Shown piece after piece: positions 22,951 to 30,727 of a DNA stretch of 41,832 nucleotides. The position numbers were made by a program, and so were the translations under genes. Location of the stretch: the NCBI GenBank assembly GCA_937873495.1, contig CALMXZ010000006.1:1-41832 (forward strand), given 5' to 3'. The notes beneath the pieces were generated by a model. The model worked only from the letters and a program-made list of their open reading frames with translations. It was not told the origin of the DNA and did no database searches. Source of the stretch: an uncultured Trueperaceae bacterium (GTDB lineage Bacteria; Deinococcota; Deinococci; Deinococcales; Trueperaceae). Each line of letters starts with the position of its first letter. Position 1 is the stretch's first letter.

Positions 22951-24798
22951 TCAGGCCGGTATGGCCGCGGCGACCGTCGTGCCGCTACCGCTCGACGACG
23001 TCACCTCGAGCCTGCCACCGCGCGCCTCGACCCGTTCCCGCATCTGCCTCAGCCCGAGCCCGCCGGCGCTCGTGACCCTGTCGCCAACGGCGACAGGGTC
23101 GAAGCCGTGCCCATCGTCGCTCACGGCCACGAACGCCATGCCGTCCTCGCTGGTGCCGAGCCTGACGCCCACCTCCGTGGCCCGCGCATGCTTGGCCACG
23201 TTGTGCATCGCCTCCTGGAAGATCCTGAACAGCACCGCCTCTTGTTTCACCGTCAGGGTCGGCAGCTCCCCTACGTCCAACTCGACCCGTATGTCGTTCT
23301 GCTGGCCGAAGTCGACGGCGTAGCGTTTGACCGTCTCGACGAAGCCGTAACGCTCCAGGTCCACCGGCCGCAGCGCGAAGATGGAGCGCCTGAGCTCCTT
23401 GATGGTCTCACGCACCGTCTCGCGCGCCTGCTCCAAGGCGGTGCTCGCCTTGGCCTGGTCCTTGGCCATCAGCTTGCCGGCCAGGTCGAGCTTCAGGAGC
23501 GTGAAGGCCAGCAGCTGCGCCACGCCGTCGTGGATCTCGCGCGCGATGCGGGCGCGCTCCTCGACGATGGCGAGCTCCTCGGACTGGATGTAGGCGGTGG
23601 CGTTCCCGACGGCCAGGCTCACCTGCGAGGCGAGGAGACCGAGGAACGGGATGGCTTCGCGGTCGAAGTGCTCCTCGTCCGGGTGCGAGAGGACGATGAC
23701 GCCGAGGAGGCGGTCGTCGGCCGCCAGCGGGAGCAGGACGGCGCTGCCGGCGGCCTGCAGGAGCGGGCCGGCCGCCCCGCGGTCGGCGGCGCTCATGCGC
23801 TCCAGCACGGAAGGCTCGCGCTCGACCGCCACCCGGCCGACGATCCCTTCCCCGAGCTTCCAAGACACCGGGACGGTCGGGCGGGTGATGCCGGCGCTGA
23901 AGCGCAGTTGGAGGCGCGCCTCCTCGTCGAGGAGGAACACGCCGCCCGCCCTGGCGGCCACCCTGGACATCATCTCGCCCAGGACGGTGCCGAGGAGCCG
24001 CTCCAGGTTCCCCTCGGCCCGCACGCTCCTGTCGACCTCCATGAGCGTCAGGATGTCGCGCATGCGCAGCCGCGTCGCCTCGGCGGCCGCGGCGAACTGG
24101 GCGGCCAGGATGTCGAACGCCTCGCGGCTGCGGGCGTCCGGCTCCTCCGCGTAGTACGCGTGCAACGACCCTTCCGAGCGGTCGCCCCACGAGAGGGGCC
24201 GGCTGAGCACCACGAGCGGCCGTTCCACCACGCCGAGGACCCGGCTCACCTGGGTCGGGCCTTCCTGCCCTGCCTCGGCGGAGCGCAGCTGCCTGTCGCG
24301 CCGGAGCGCATCGGCCTCCAGCTCCGGCGTGAGCCCGACGCCGTGCGAAGCGCCGAGCTCGGACGGCCCAACCACGAGGCAGACGGCAAGCGCTCCCGTG
24401 ACCTTCGCGACGCCGCGCGCCGCCGTCGCGACAGTCGCCTCGATGTCCGGGGCGGCCGCGTACCGCATGGTCACGTCCTGGATGGCGCCGAGGAGTTCGT
24501 GGCTGGAGCTGAGCTCCTGGTAGAGCCGCGCCAGGTCGGCCTGCCCCTGCTCGTGCAGCCTGACCTCGCCCGCGATCCAGTTGAGGGTGGCGTAGGTCGC
24601 GAGCGGGCCGATGATCCCGTAGAAGAGCATCGGCGCCCAGAACTCGAAGGCCGGGCCGCCGATCGGCACAACGAAGAGCTGGTAGACGACGACGACCCCG
24701 ACGATGGCGAGCGGCAGCCAGAGGCGGGCGCTAAGCACCTGTTGCGAGAGGGCGCCGCCGGGCACGCGCCCGAACAGCCGCTTCAGGAGCGTGGTCAC
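22951..24798 (-). CDS. Membrane sensor histidine kinase with two GAF domains (NarL/DesK-type)
   Basis: This is a predicted two-component sensor, 615 aa. Two N-terminal transmembrane helices (about 28-48 and 55-75) are followed by a coiled linker, a GAF-like domain (about 100-245), a second GAF domain (about 265-405), the HisKA_3 dimerisation segment ERARIAREIHDGVAQLLAF (phospho-acceptor His about 424), and HATPase_c with FRIFQEAMHNVAKHA, DDGHGFDP and GLGLRQMRERVEARGG. This class pairs with NarL-type response regulators, but none is adjacent, so the kinase is an orphan here. The start is GTG. Confidence 0.9.
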   Translation of the reverse strand: MTTLLKRLFGRVPGGALSQQVLSARLWLPLAIVGVVVVYQLFVVPIGGPAFEFWAPMLFYGIIGPLATYATLNWIAGEVRLHEQGQADLARLYQELSSSHELLGAIQDVTMRYAAAPDIEATVATAARGVAKVTGALAVCLVVGPSELGASHGVGLTPELEADALRRDRQLRSAEAGQEGPTQVSRVLGVVERPLVVLSRPLSWGDRSEGSLHAYYAEEPDARSREAFDILAAQFAAAAEATRLRMRDILTLMEVDRSVRAEGNLERLLGTVLGEMMSRVAARAGGVFLLDEEARLQLRFSAGITRPTVPVSWKLGEGIVGRVAVEREPSVLERMSAADRGAAGPLLQAAGSAVLLPLAADDRLLGVIVLSHPDEEHFDREAIPFLGLLASQVSLAVGNATAYIQSEELAIVEERARIAREIHDGVAQLLAFTLLKLDLAGKLMAKDQAKASTALEQARETVRETIKELRRSIFALRPVDLERYGFVETVKRYAVDFGQQNDIRVELDVGELPTLTVKQEAVLFRIFQEAMHNVAKHARATEVGVRLGTSEDGMAFVAVSDDGHGFDPVAVGDRVTSAGGLGLRQMRERVEARGGRLEVTSSSGSGTTVAAAIPA

Positions 24799-24860
24799 CC
24801 GCGCTCCCCGCTACTCGAGATGGGCCTACCAGGCGCGGCGTCGTGTGGCTGCATGAGTCG

Positions 24861-24866
24861 ATTCTA
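24861..24866 (-). promoter_or_regulatory. -10 box of the sensor kinase gene
   Basis: TAGAAT on the minus strand, 62 nt before the GTG. The leader contains a GGGGAG ribosome site. Confidence 0.4.
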
Positions 24867-24935
24867 GTAGGGTCCCGGCTCGACAAGAGCATGGTGGGCC
24901 CCCGGGTAAGCACGCGGCCCAGCCGGCGGCGAAGG

Positions 24936-24941
24936 TACACT
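24936..24941 (+). promoter_or_regulatory. -10 box for leaderless TraB-family gene
   Basis: TACACT ends 5 nt before the ATG at 24947; no Shine-Dalgarno is present. Confidence 0.5.
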
Positions 24942-24946
24942 CCGGC

Positions 24947-26218
24947 ATGAGCGATGAGCTTCCCGCGGCCGAGAGCGCCGCTGCAGCAGAACTGGCCGAA
25001 GGGGCGCCAGCCTACGATCTGGCCGAGCTGGCGGGCGATCAACCCGTCGCCGTGGTCGAGCGCGGCGGCGTGCGTTACACCCTCCTCGGCACCGCGCACG
25101 TCTCGAAGTCGAGCGCCGCTACCGTCACGCGCTTGATCGAGAGCGGGCGCTTCGACGCCGTGGCCATCGAGCTCGATGCGGGTCGCTACCGCTCGCTCGC
25201 GGACCCGGACGCCTACTCGAAGATGGACCTCTTCAAGGTCCTGCGCGAGGGGAAGGCAGGCATGCTGGCCGTCAACCTCGCCCTGTCCGCTTTCCAGCAG
25301 CGCATGGCGGAGCAGTTCGGTGTCGAGCCGGGCGCCGAGATGAAGGCCGCCATGCAGGCGGCGAAGGCCGCCAACCTGCCCCTGCTCCTAATAGATCGCG
25401 ACATCGGCGTGACGCTGAGGCGCGTCTACGCGAACGTACCCTGGTGGCAGCGCCTGACCCTCTTCGGCGGTCTGCTCGCCTCCGCGTTCAGCAACGAGAA
25501 GATAAGCGAGGAGGAGGTCGAGGCGCTCAAGGAGGGCGACCTGCTCGAGTCGACCTTCAGCGAGTTCGCCAGCAAGAGCGAGCGCATCTACGTCCCTCTG
25601 ATCAAGGAGCGTGACGATTACATGGTCGCGCGTCTCGTCCAGCAGGCCGGCGGCCACCGCGAGGTCTTGGCGGTGATGGGCGCCGGGCACCTCAAGGGGG
25701 TGACGGCCGGGCTCGCGGCCGCCGACCAGGACGTCCGCTCCGCGACGAGCAGGCTCGAGCAGGTGCCGCCGCCGAGCAAGGTGGTCAAGGCTCTCCCCTG
25801 GGCCATCGTCGCGCTCATCCTCCTTGGCTTCGTCATCGGCTTCCTGCGCAGCCCGGACATCGGCCTTCGGCTCCTGACCGACTGGACGTTGATCCATATG
25901 GTCCTCAGCGCCGTCGGTGCGATCGCGGCCCTCGCCCACCCCCTGACCGTGCTCGTGGCGGCCGTCGCGTCGCCGTTCACGGCTCTCAACCCGCTGATCG
26001 GCGTCGGCTTCGTGGCCGCCGGCACCGAGCTGTGGCTGAAGCGGCCGAGCGTAGGCGACTTCCAGGCGCTGCGCCACGACGTGACCACGTGGCGCGGCTG
26101 GTGGCGCAACCGCGCCGCCAGAGTCCTGCTCGTGTTCATCCTCACGACCGTCGGCTCGGCCAGCGGCACCTACATCGCGGGCTTCCGGATCTTCGGCCGG
26201 CTCTTCGGCGCGGGCTGA
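24947..26218 (+). CDS. TraB-family membrane protein
   Basis: This 423-aa protein belongs to the TraB/PrgY family, a membrane-anchored Tiki-like metalloprotease fold; PrgY limits pheromone activity in Enterococcus, and chromosomal members have unknown targets. The signature GTAHVSKSS (about 48), VAIELDAGRYRSL and VMGAGHLKGV (about 243) hold the predicted metal ligands. The C-terminus has three to four hydrophobic helices (about 283-305, 320-365 and 395-415). No Shine-Dalgarno is present and the -10 box lies 5 nt before the ATG. Confidence 0.85.
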   Translation: MSDELPAAESAAAAELAEGAPAYDLAELAGDQPVAVVERGGVRYTLLGTAHVSKSSAATVTRLIESGRFDAVAIELDAGRYRSLADPDAYSKMDLFKVLREGKAGMLAVNLALSAFQQRMAEQFGVEPGAEMKAAMQAAKAANLPLLLIDRDIGVTLRRVYANVPWWQRLTLFGGLLASAFSNEKISEEEVEALKEGDLLESTFSEFASKSERIYVPLIKERDDYMVARLVQQAGGHREVLAVMGAGHLKGVTAGLAAADQDVRSATSRLEQVPPPSKVVKALPWAIVALILLGFVIGFLRSPDIGLRLLTDWTLIHMVLSAVGAIAALAHPLTVLVAAVASPFTALNPLIGVGFVAAGTELWLKRPSVGDFQALRHDVTTWRGWWRNRAARVLLVFILTTVGSASGTYIAGFRIFGRLFGAG

Positions 26219-26231
26219 AGCCAAGAAGCAA

Positions 26232-26257
26232 ACTCCCTGCGGCCGGCCGCAGGGAGT
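26232..26257. terminator. 26-bp perfect palindrome between convergent genes
   Basis: A perfect inverted repeat of 13+13 bp (ACTCCCTGCGGCC and its complement) sits between the convergent TraB and TPR genes. As RNA it makes an 11-bp stem with a 4-nt loop on either strand, probably a bidirectional terminator. No T-tract follows on either side. Confidence 0.55.
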
Positions 26258-26292
26258 CCATTCGACTTACGGTCTGACGTTCCTGGGATCGC

Positions 26293-28686
26293 TCAGGGGT
26301 TCTCCGGCGCACCGTCCAACGCCCACTGGGCGTAGCCGTCGACGAACGCGAAGCGGTAGTCGGTCAGGTCGGAAGCGAGCAGGTACGCGAGGTAGGCGCT
26401 GACGTCCTCCGCCGAGCTCTCCGCGAAGAGCGCCCCTCCCGAGAGCCCGGCGAACCGCCCGCCCGTGATCGCCGGCAGCGCCTGTTCGGCGGCCGCGGCC
26501 GCGGCTCGCAGCTCGCCCAGTAGGACGTCGACCAGCCTGGCGGGCGCGGCGAGGTCCTTAGCGCTGTAGAGCGGCAGCGACGTCTCCAGCGCCGTCATGA
26601 CGATGTTCCTGCCCAGCAGGCGCCGGAGGTCGACCGGAGCGCCGCTCACCTCGACGCTCGCCCGCGACGACACCGTCTCCCCGTCCGTGCCTTCGGCCGT
26701 GACGACGAGCTCGTACGTCCCGGCGGCGAGGTCGAGCGGGAGTTCGAGCCCGACGGTGTCGATCACGTACCCCACCGCGCCGGCCGGGACGTGGATGTCT
26801 GCTTGGGTCTCGAGGGCGGAGCCTTCGGCCGCGGCGAGCGCGAGCGTGACGTGCAGGGTCGCGGGCAGCTCGTCGCCGGGCGTGCTCACCTCGAAGGACG
26901 GATAGAGCGTGTCGCCAGGGCTGAAGGGCGTGGCTGCGGGGCCCCGCACGCCGAGGCGGACCGCGACGTCGCCGAACAGCTCCAGCGGCGGCGGCGGCGC
27001 GTCGAGCACCACGAGCCGCTGCGTGGCGGTGGCCACGAACTCCGGGTAAAGGCCGGCGGCGCCGGCCCGCCTAACGAACGTCCGCAGCGCCGCGCGCGCG
27101 TCGGCCCTGCGGCCGTCGGCGTCGTAGAGGTAGCCGAGCGAGTAGTACACGGAGACCGCGCCAGGGTAGAGGCTCCTGGCGTTCTCCAGGTCCTTGATGG
27201 CCTCGTCGTCAACGCTCGGGTCGAGCCGCATGGCCCGGTCGTAGGCGTCGACGGCCTCCGCCAGGCGCCCCGTCACGGAGCGCACCAGGCCGACGTTGTA
27301 GTTGGCGATGAACTGGTTGGCATCGAGTTCGACCGCGTGGAGCGACGCGGCCTCGCTACGCTCGAGGAAGCCGAGCAGGTAGTACGACCAGCCGAGGTTC
27401 GTCCAGTACAGGTCCGATTCCGGATCGAGCTGGACGGCGACGGCGAGCGCCCCGGCGGCAGCGGCCGGATCCTCCTCGTCGAACGCGATGTACGACAGGC
27501 GCTCGAAGGAGTAGGTGAGGAACGGCGCGGCGCGGCTCAGGGCGCCGAGGGCGGCCTTCTCCAAGCCGGTGTCCTCGGCCATCTGGGCGACGACGCTCGC
27601 GCCGAGCAGCGCAGCACTGCCGCTGTCCGTCCCGCCCGCGACGACCTCTTCTAGGCCGGCGCGATAACCATCGACGTCGCCGGTCGACGACGCCAGCGAG
27701 GCGGCCAGCGTCCTGGCGTACGGGTAGCCGCCGGCGGCTGCCGTCGCCAACGGCCCCTTGGCCGCATCCAGGTCGCCGGAGCTGACCGTCATGATCGCGG
27801 CCCAAGCGTAGGCAAGCGGGAGCTCGGTGGCCGCGGCGACGCGCGCGAAGGCCGCGGCCGTGGCGACGTCGTCGAACGTCGGCAGGCCGAGCTCCAGCAC
27901 CGCCCTGCGGAGTAGCCGACCCTGCTCGACGTCGGCGCCGGCCGCCGCGGTGGAGCCGGTCACGGCGTCGAGGTCGTCCTTGAGGCGCGTGGCGCGCGGC
28001 GACAGGTCGGCGGTCGGGATGCCGGCCAACACGGTGGCTGCATCGGTCACCAACCCGCCGGCCGCGTAGACGACGGCCGTCAGGTACGTGGCGTAGGCGC
28101 CTTCCAAGGGGGCTGAACCGCCCCCGGCGGCAGGTGCGGCAGGGAGCGCGTCGGCAGGCGCCGCGCCCGCCAACGCCCTGGCCACGACCCGCGCGGCCTG
28201 GGCCACCAGCCGGTCGCGGCGACCGTGGGGAGCGCTCAGCGTCGCGCTGTTCGTGACGCCATCGCCGGCCACCTGGAGCTCGAGCCGGAACTCGTCCTCC
28301 ATGACGAGGACGCGGCCGGTGACGGCCACGTCGACCCCGAGGCCGGTCCGTAGGAGGTCGGCCCCGGCGGGTCCGAACATCACGTCGCCGCCCACGACCC
28401 GCGACAGCCCCACGAACCCGCCGTTCGCCACGAGCGGCGGGATGGCGCCGCCCGCTATCTCGGGGCCCAACACGAGCAGACCCGGTACCTGCGTCCGTGC
28501 CGCGTCCGACGTGCCGGCGGCGTCGAAAGCGGCCGCCAACTCGTCCGCCACGGCGAAGCCGAGCAGCGTGTCGTCACTGTCGAAGGGGTGGATGGCCAGG
28601 GTGGCGGCGAAAGCGGCGGACAGGGGTGCGAAGGCCGCCGCCGCGGTGACAAGGATCAGCAGGAGACGTCGGGCTGGACGAGGCAT
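26293..28686 (-). CDS. Large secreted TPR-repeat protein (797 aa)
   Basis: No specific family is recognised. A signal peptide (MPRPARRLLLILVTAAAAFA..., cleavage about residue 27) leads into a domain beginning LAIHPFDSDD, like the CsgG/TolB-type N-terminus of outer-surface lipoproteins but without a lipobox. Residues about 200-530 are Ala-rich helical repeats with TPR-like units (DLYWTNLGWSYYLLGFLERSE and FIANYNVGLVRSVTGRLAEAV). Residues about 540-680 have beta-rich, Ig-like character (AGTYELVVTAEGTDGETV). A helical tail ends the protein. It is monocistronic, with GGAGGAA before the ATG and an extended -10 at 28708-28716. Confidence 0.75.
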   Translation of the reverse strand: MPRPARRLLLILVTAAAAFAPLSAAFAATLAIHPFDSDDTLLGFAVADELAAAFDAAGTSDAARTQVPGLLVLGPEIAGGAIPPLVANGGFVGLSRVVGGDVMFGPAGADLLRTGLGVDVAVTGRVLVMEDEFRLELQVAGDGVTNSATLSAPHGRRDRLVAQAARVVARALAGAAPADALPAAPAAGGGSAPLEGAYATYLTAVVYAAGGLVTDAATVLAGIPTADLSPRATRLKDDLDAVTGSTAAAGADVEQGRLLRRAVLELGLPTFDDVATAAAFARVAAATELPLAYAWAAIMTVSSGDLDAAKGPLATAAAGGYPYARTLAASLASSTGDVDGYRAGLEEVVAGGTDSGSAALLGASVVAQMAEDTGLEKAALGALSRAAPFLTYSFERLSYIAFDEEDPAAAAGALAVAVQLDPESDLYWTNLGWSYYLLGFLERSEAASLHAVELDANQFIANYNVGLVRSVTGRLAEAVDAYDRAMRLDPSVDDEAIKDLENARSLYPGAVSVYYSLGYLYDADGRRADARAALRTFVRRAGAAGLYPEFVATATQRLVVLDAPPPPLELFGDVAVRLGVRGPAATPFSPGDTLYPSFEVSTPGDELPATLHVTLALAAAEGSALETQADIHVPAGAVGYVIDTVGLELPLDLAAGTYELVVTAEGTDGETVSSRASVEVSGAPVDLRRLLGRNIVMTALETSLPLYSAKDLAAPARLVDVLLGELRAAAAAAEQALPAITGGRFAGLSGGALFAESSAEDVSAYLAYLLASDLTDYRFAFVDGYAQWALDGAPENP

Positions 28687-28707
28687 CTGTGTTCCTCCAG
28701 AGGCCCC

Positions 28708-28716
28708 AGGCTAGCA
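28708..28716 (-). promoter_or_regulatory. Extended -10 promoter of the 797-aa TPR protein
   Basis: The minus strand reads TGC-TAGCCT, with predicted start near 28701, 15 nt before the ATG; GGAGGAA lies between. Confidence 0.5.
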
Positions 28717-28768
28717 CGGCGTTCATGAGAGCCAGGTTTCGGCTCGCGGCGGTCTTGGAGCGCCTATC

Positions 28769-29227
28769 TCAGTCGAGCAGGCCTTCGAACTCTTCGAGGA
28801 GCGCGGCGGCGGCGGCGGCCGTGCGGGCGACCACCAGGATGGCGTTCTGACCTGCCAGCGTCCCCACGATCTCCTCGCGCTCGAGCTTGTCGAGCACGTA
28901 GGCGACGCCGGACGCGTGACCCTCGTCCGTGCTCACGACGAGCACGTTCTCGCCCCGGTCGAGGTTGCGCACGAAGCGCTTGAAGCAGTCGCGCAGCTCG
29001 CGCTCGACGTCGTCTTGCATGACGAGCGGGGTGGCGCTGTAACGGTGCCTACCCCGGCCGGACGGCACGCGCACGAGACGCAGCTCCGTTACGTCCCTGC
29101 TGATGGTCGCTTGCGTGACCTTGATCCCGCTCTGGGCCAGACGCTCCGCTATCTCTGCCTGGGTCGAGATGAACTCTTCCTGGACGAGCTCAGCTATCAG
29201 TCTCTGGCGCTGCTCCTTGCTAGGCAT
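28769..29227 (-). CDS. argR: Arginine repressor
   Basis: ArgR is the hexameric arginine-responsive regulator of arginine synthesis and catabolism. The 152-aa protein has the winged-helix N-terminus (QAEIAERLAQSGIKVTQATISRDVTELRL, about 22-52) and the C-terminal arginine-binding domain with TDEGHASGVAYVLDKL (about 100-115) and GTLAGQNAILVVARTA (about 122-137). The ATG lies 8 nt after a -10 box, inside a perfect palindrome (29226-29237) typical of an ARG half-box pair. Autorepression and leaderless translation are therefore likely. Confidence 0.95.
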   Translation of the reverse strand: MPSKEQRQRLIAELVQEEFISTQAEIAERLAQSGIKVTQATISRDVTELRLVRVPSGRGRHRYSATPLVMQDDVERELRDCFKRFVRNLDRGENVLVVSTDEGHASGVAYVLDKLEREEIVGTLAGQNAILVVARTAAAAAALLEEFEGLLD

Positions 29228-29237
29228 GAATATTCAT
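29226..29237. promoter_or_regulatory. Probable ARG box (ArgR operator) over the argR start
   Basis: ATGAATATTCAT is a perfect 12-bp palindrome matching the ARG-box core (TGAAT...ATTCA). It spans the argR start codon and reaches the -10 hexamer, so bound ArgR would block both promoter and initiation. Confidence 0.7.
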
Positions 29238-29244
29238 TCTAGCA
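29236..29244 (-). promoter_or_regulatory. Extended -10 promoter of argR
   Basis: The minus strand reads TGC-TAGAAT, ending 8 nt before the ATG, overlapping the ARG-box palindrome by two bases. No -35 is visible. Confidence 0.65.
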
Positions 29245-29342
29245 TCCAGTTCATGCGAGCGCGGCGCGAGCGCGCCCATACGGCGGTGGCGCCGCGGGCT
29301 CGAGCCAGCGGCGCCACCATCAACGGCTGGTCTGCTGGAAGT

Positions 29343-29645
29343 TCAGTCGTCGTCGTCGTCGAACGGCGTGCCGACGTAGGCGTTGGTCGGCTCGCGCTTC
29401 GGTACCTCGACCAGGCGCTTCAGGTCGTCCTGCACGGGCAGGTCATCGCCCCACACGATGCCGGCGCCGGTCTCGAGCTCCTTCATCGCGACGGTGACGC
29501 TGTTCTCCAGGCTGTCGAGCGTGCCGGGCGCGAGCATGGTCGGGATGCCCATCTTCAACTGGGCGGACCGCCGCGCCACGATCATGGAGAGCCGGTAACG
29601 CGAATCCGTCAGGGAGATCAGCTTGTCGTAACCTTCTTGAGCCAT
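29343..29645 (-). CDS. rpoZ: RNA polymerase omega subunit
   Basis: Omega is a small RNA polymerase subunit that helps assemble beta-prime. The 100-aa protein has GYDKLISLTDSRYRLSMIVARRSAQL, MLAPGTLDSLENSVTVAMKELETG and LPVQDDLKRL, aligning with Thermus omega, and an acidic tail (FDDDDD). ATG 29645 is chosen for the ACGGAGG 8 nt upstream; a longer in-frame reading is non-coding. It lies downstream of gmk on the same strand (184-bp gap), the common gmk-rpoZ arrangement. TATGCT at 29766-29771 may give it its own promoter. Confidence 0.93.
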   Translation of the reverse strand: MAQEGYDKLISLTDSRYRLSMIVARRSAQLKMGIPTMLAPGTLDSLENSVTVAMKELETGAGIVWGDDLPVQDDLKRLVEVPKREPTNAYVGTPFDDDDD

Positions 29646-29735
29646 CTGGTGCCTCCGTAGTGCAACGCCTGGACGACACCCGGAAGGACCGGCCAAGCCC
29701 GCCACTGCGACGCTGAAGTCTGGTCGCCGCTCACT

Positions 29736-29751
29736 AGGCGCCCTGCGGCGC
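29736..29751 (-). other. Short hairpin in the rpoZ leader
   Basis: GGCGCC-CTGC-GGCGCC gives a 6-bp stem with a 4-nt loop between gmk and rpoZ. No T-tract; it may attenuate read-through from gmk but the role is unknown. Confidence 0.3.
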
Positions 29752-29829
29752 CCACTCGACCTGCGAGCATACCCCAGCGGGCGGCCCCTCGCTACGTATC
29801 TGGCCCGACGCGGCGGCGTAGGCCCACGC

Positions 29830-30486
29830 TCACGACCGAAGGTAACCCTCCAGCTCGGAGTCGGTCACGAGCCCGGCTCGCGCACGCTCGGCACGGATGA
29901 TCGACTCGAACTCCTGGACGGCGCGGTCCAGGTCGTCGTTGACGATCAGGTAGTCGAACTCCCGCATGGCGCGTATCTCTTCCTTGGCGCGCGCCAGGCG
30001 CTTCTGGATCTTGTCCTCGCTGTCGGTGCCGCGCCCCCGCAGTCGGCGCTCCAACTCCCGCAACGACGGCGGGGCGATGAAGAGCATGACCGCCTCCGGC
30101 ATGCGCCGCTTCACCTGCCGCGCTCCGACCAGCTCGAGCTCCAGGAGCACGTCCTGGCCGCGCTCCAACGCCTCTGCCACCGGCGCCTTCGGCGTGCCGT
30201 AATGGTCGCCGACGTAGTCGGCGTATTCGAGGAGGGCGTCGGACCTGATCATCTCCTCGAACTCGGGCTTGGACACGAAGTAGTACTGCACGCCGTGCTC
30301 CTCGCCGGGGCGGCGTCCCCGTGTCGTGGCGGAGATCGAGTAGGCGATATCGGCAAGGAACGGCGCGGCGGCGCGCCTGATGGTGTCCTTCCCGACACCG
30401 GACGCGCCGGTCATGACGAACAGGACGCCTCTACGCCTGTCGCGGCCGCTCGACGCCTCGGAAGTCCCGTCAGCACCTTCGTTCAC
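29830..30486 (-). CDS. gmk: Guanylate kinase
   Basis: Gmk converts GMP to GDP with ATP. The 218-aa protein has P-loop VMTGASGVGKDTI (about 25), SISATTRGRRPGEEHG and YYFVSKPEFEEMI of the GMP-binding region, and LLELELVGARQVKRRMP. The GTG at 30486 is used because AGGAGG (30500-30505) lies upstream at about 13 nt; the TTG at 30516 precedes the ribosome site and is unlikely. The N-terminal 18 residues are low-complexity and not conserved in the family. Confidence 0.92.
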   Translation of the reverse strand: MNEGADGTSEASSGRDRRRGVLFVMTGASGVGKDTIRRAAAPFLADIAYSISATTRGRRPGEEHGVQYYFVSKPEFEEMIRSDALLEYADYVGDHYGTPKAPVAEALERGQDVLLELELVGARQVKRRMPEAVMLFIAPPSLRELERRLRGRGTDSEDKIQKRLARAKEEIRAMREFDYLIVNDDLDRAVQEFESIIRAERARAGLVTDSELEGYLRS

Positions 30487-30574
30487 CCTCGGTCCACAAC
30501 CTCCTGAGCGTTCCAAGCCCCCGAGTCGGGGCGCGCGGCCTCATGCGCTCGTGAGCGCAGCGAAGACGGGCGCG

Positions 30575-30583
30575 ACTGTACCA
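30575..30583 (-). promoter_or_regulatory. Extended -10 promoter of gmk
   Basis: The minus strand reads TGG-TACAGT, 88 nt before the gmk GTG, giving a leader of about 80 nt that holds AGGAGG. Confidence 0.5.
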
Positions 30584-30623
30584 TGCTCACCGGAGCCTGC
30601 CGGCGGGCCGTTCGCCGACGGCC

Positions 30624-30648
30624 GCTCCGGCGGAACGCTCGCCGGAGC
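30624..30648. repeat. 9-bp inverted repeat between gmk and pyrG
   Basis: GCTCCGGCG (30624-30632) and CGCCGGAGC (30640-30648) with a 7-nt loop lie in the divergent gmk/pyrG spacer, upstream of the pyrG -10 box. Role unknown. Confidence 0.35.
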
Positions 30649-30700
30649 GGGCTCCGGTCGGCCACCGCGCCACCACCCGTAGCCGCGCTCGCTCTTGGGG

Positions 30701-30706
30701 TACGAT
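30701..30706 (+). promoter_or_regulatory. -10 box of the pyrG operon
   Basis: TACGAT, 21 nt before the pyrG ATG; AAGGTGG (30718-30724) is the ribosome site, so unlike its neighbours this gene has a short conventional leader. Confidence 0.5.
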
Positions 30707-30727
30707 TGAGTCCCGGGAAGGTGGATC

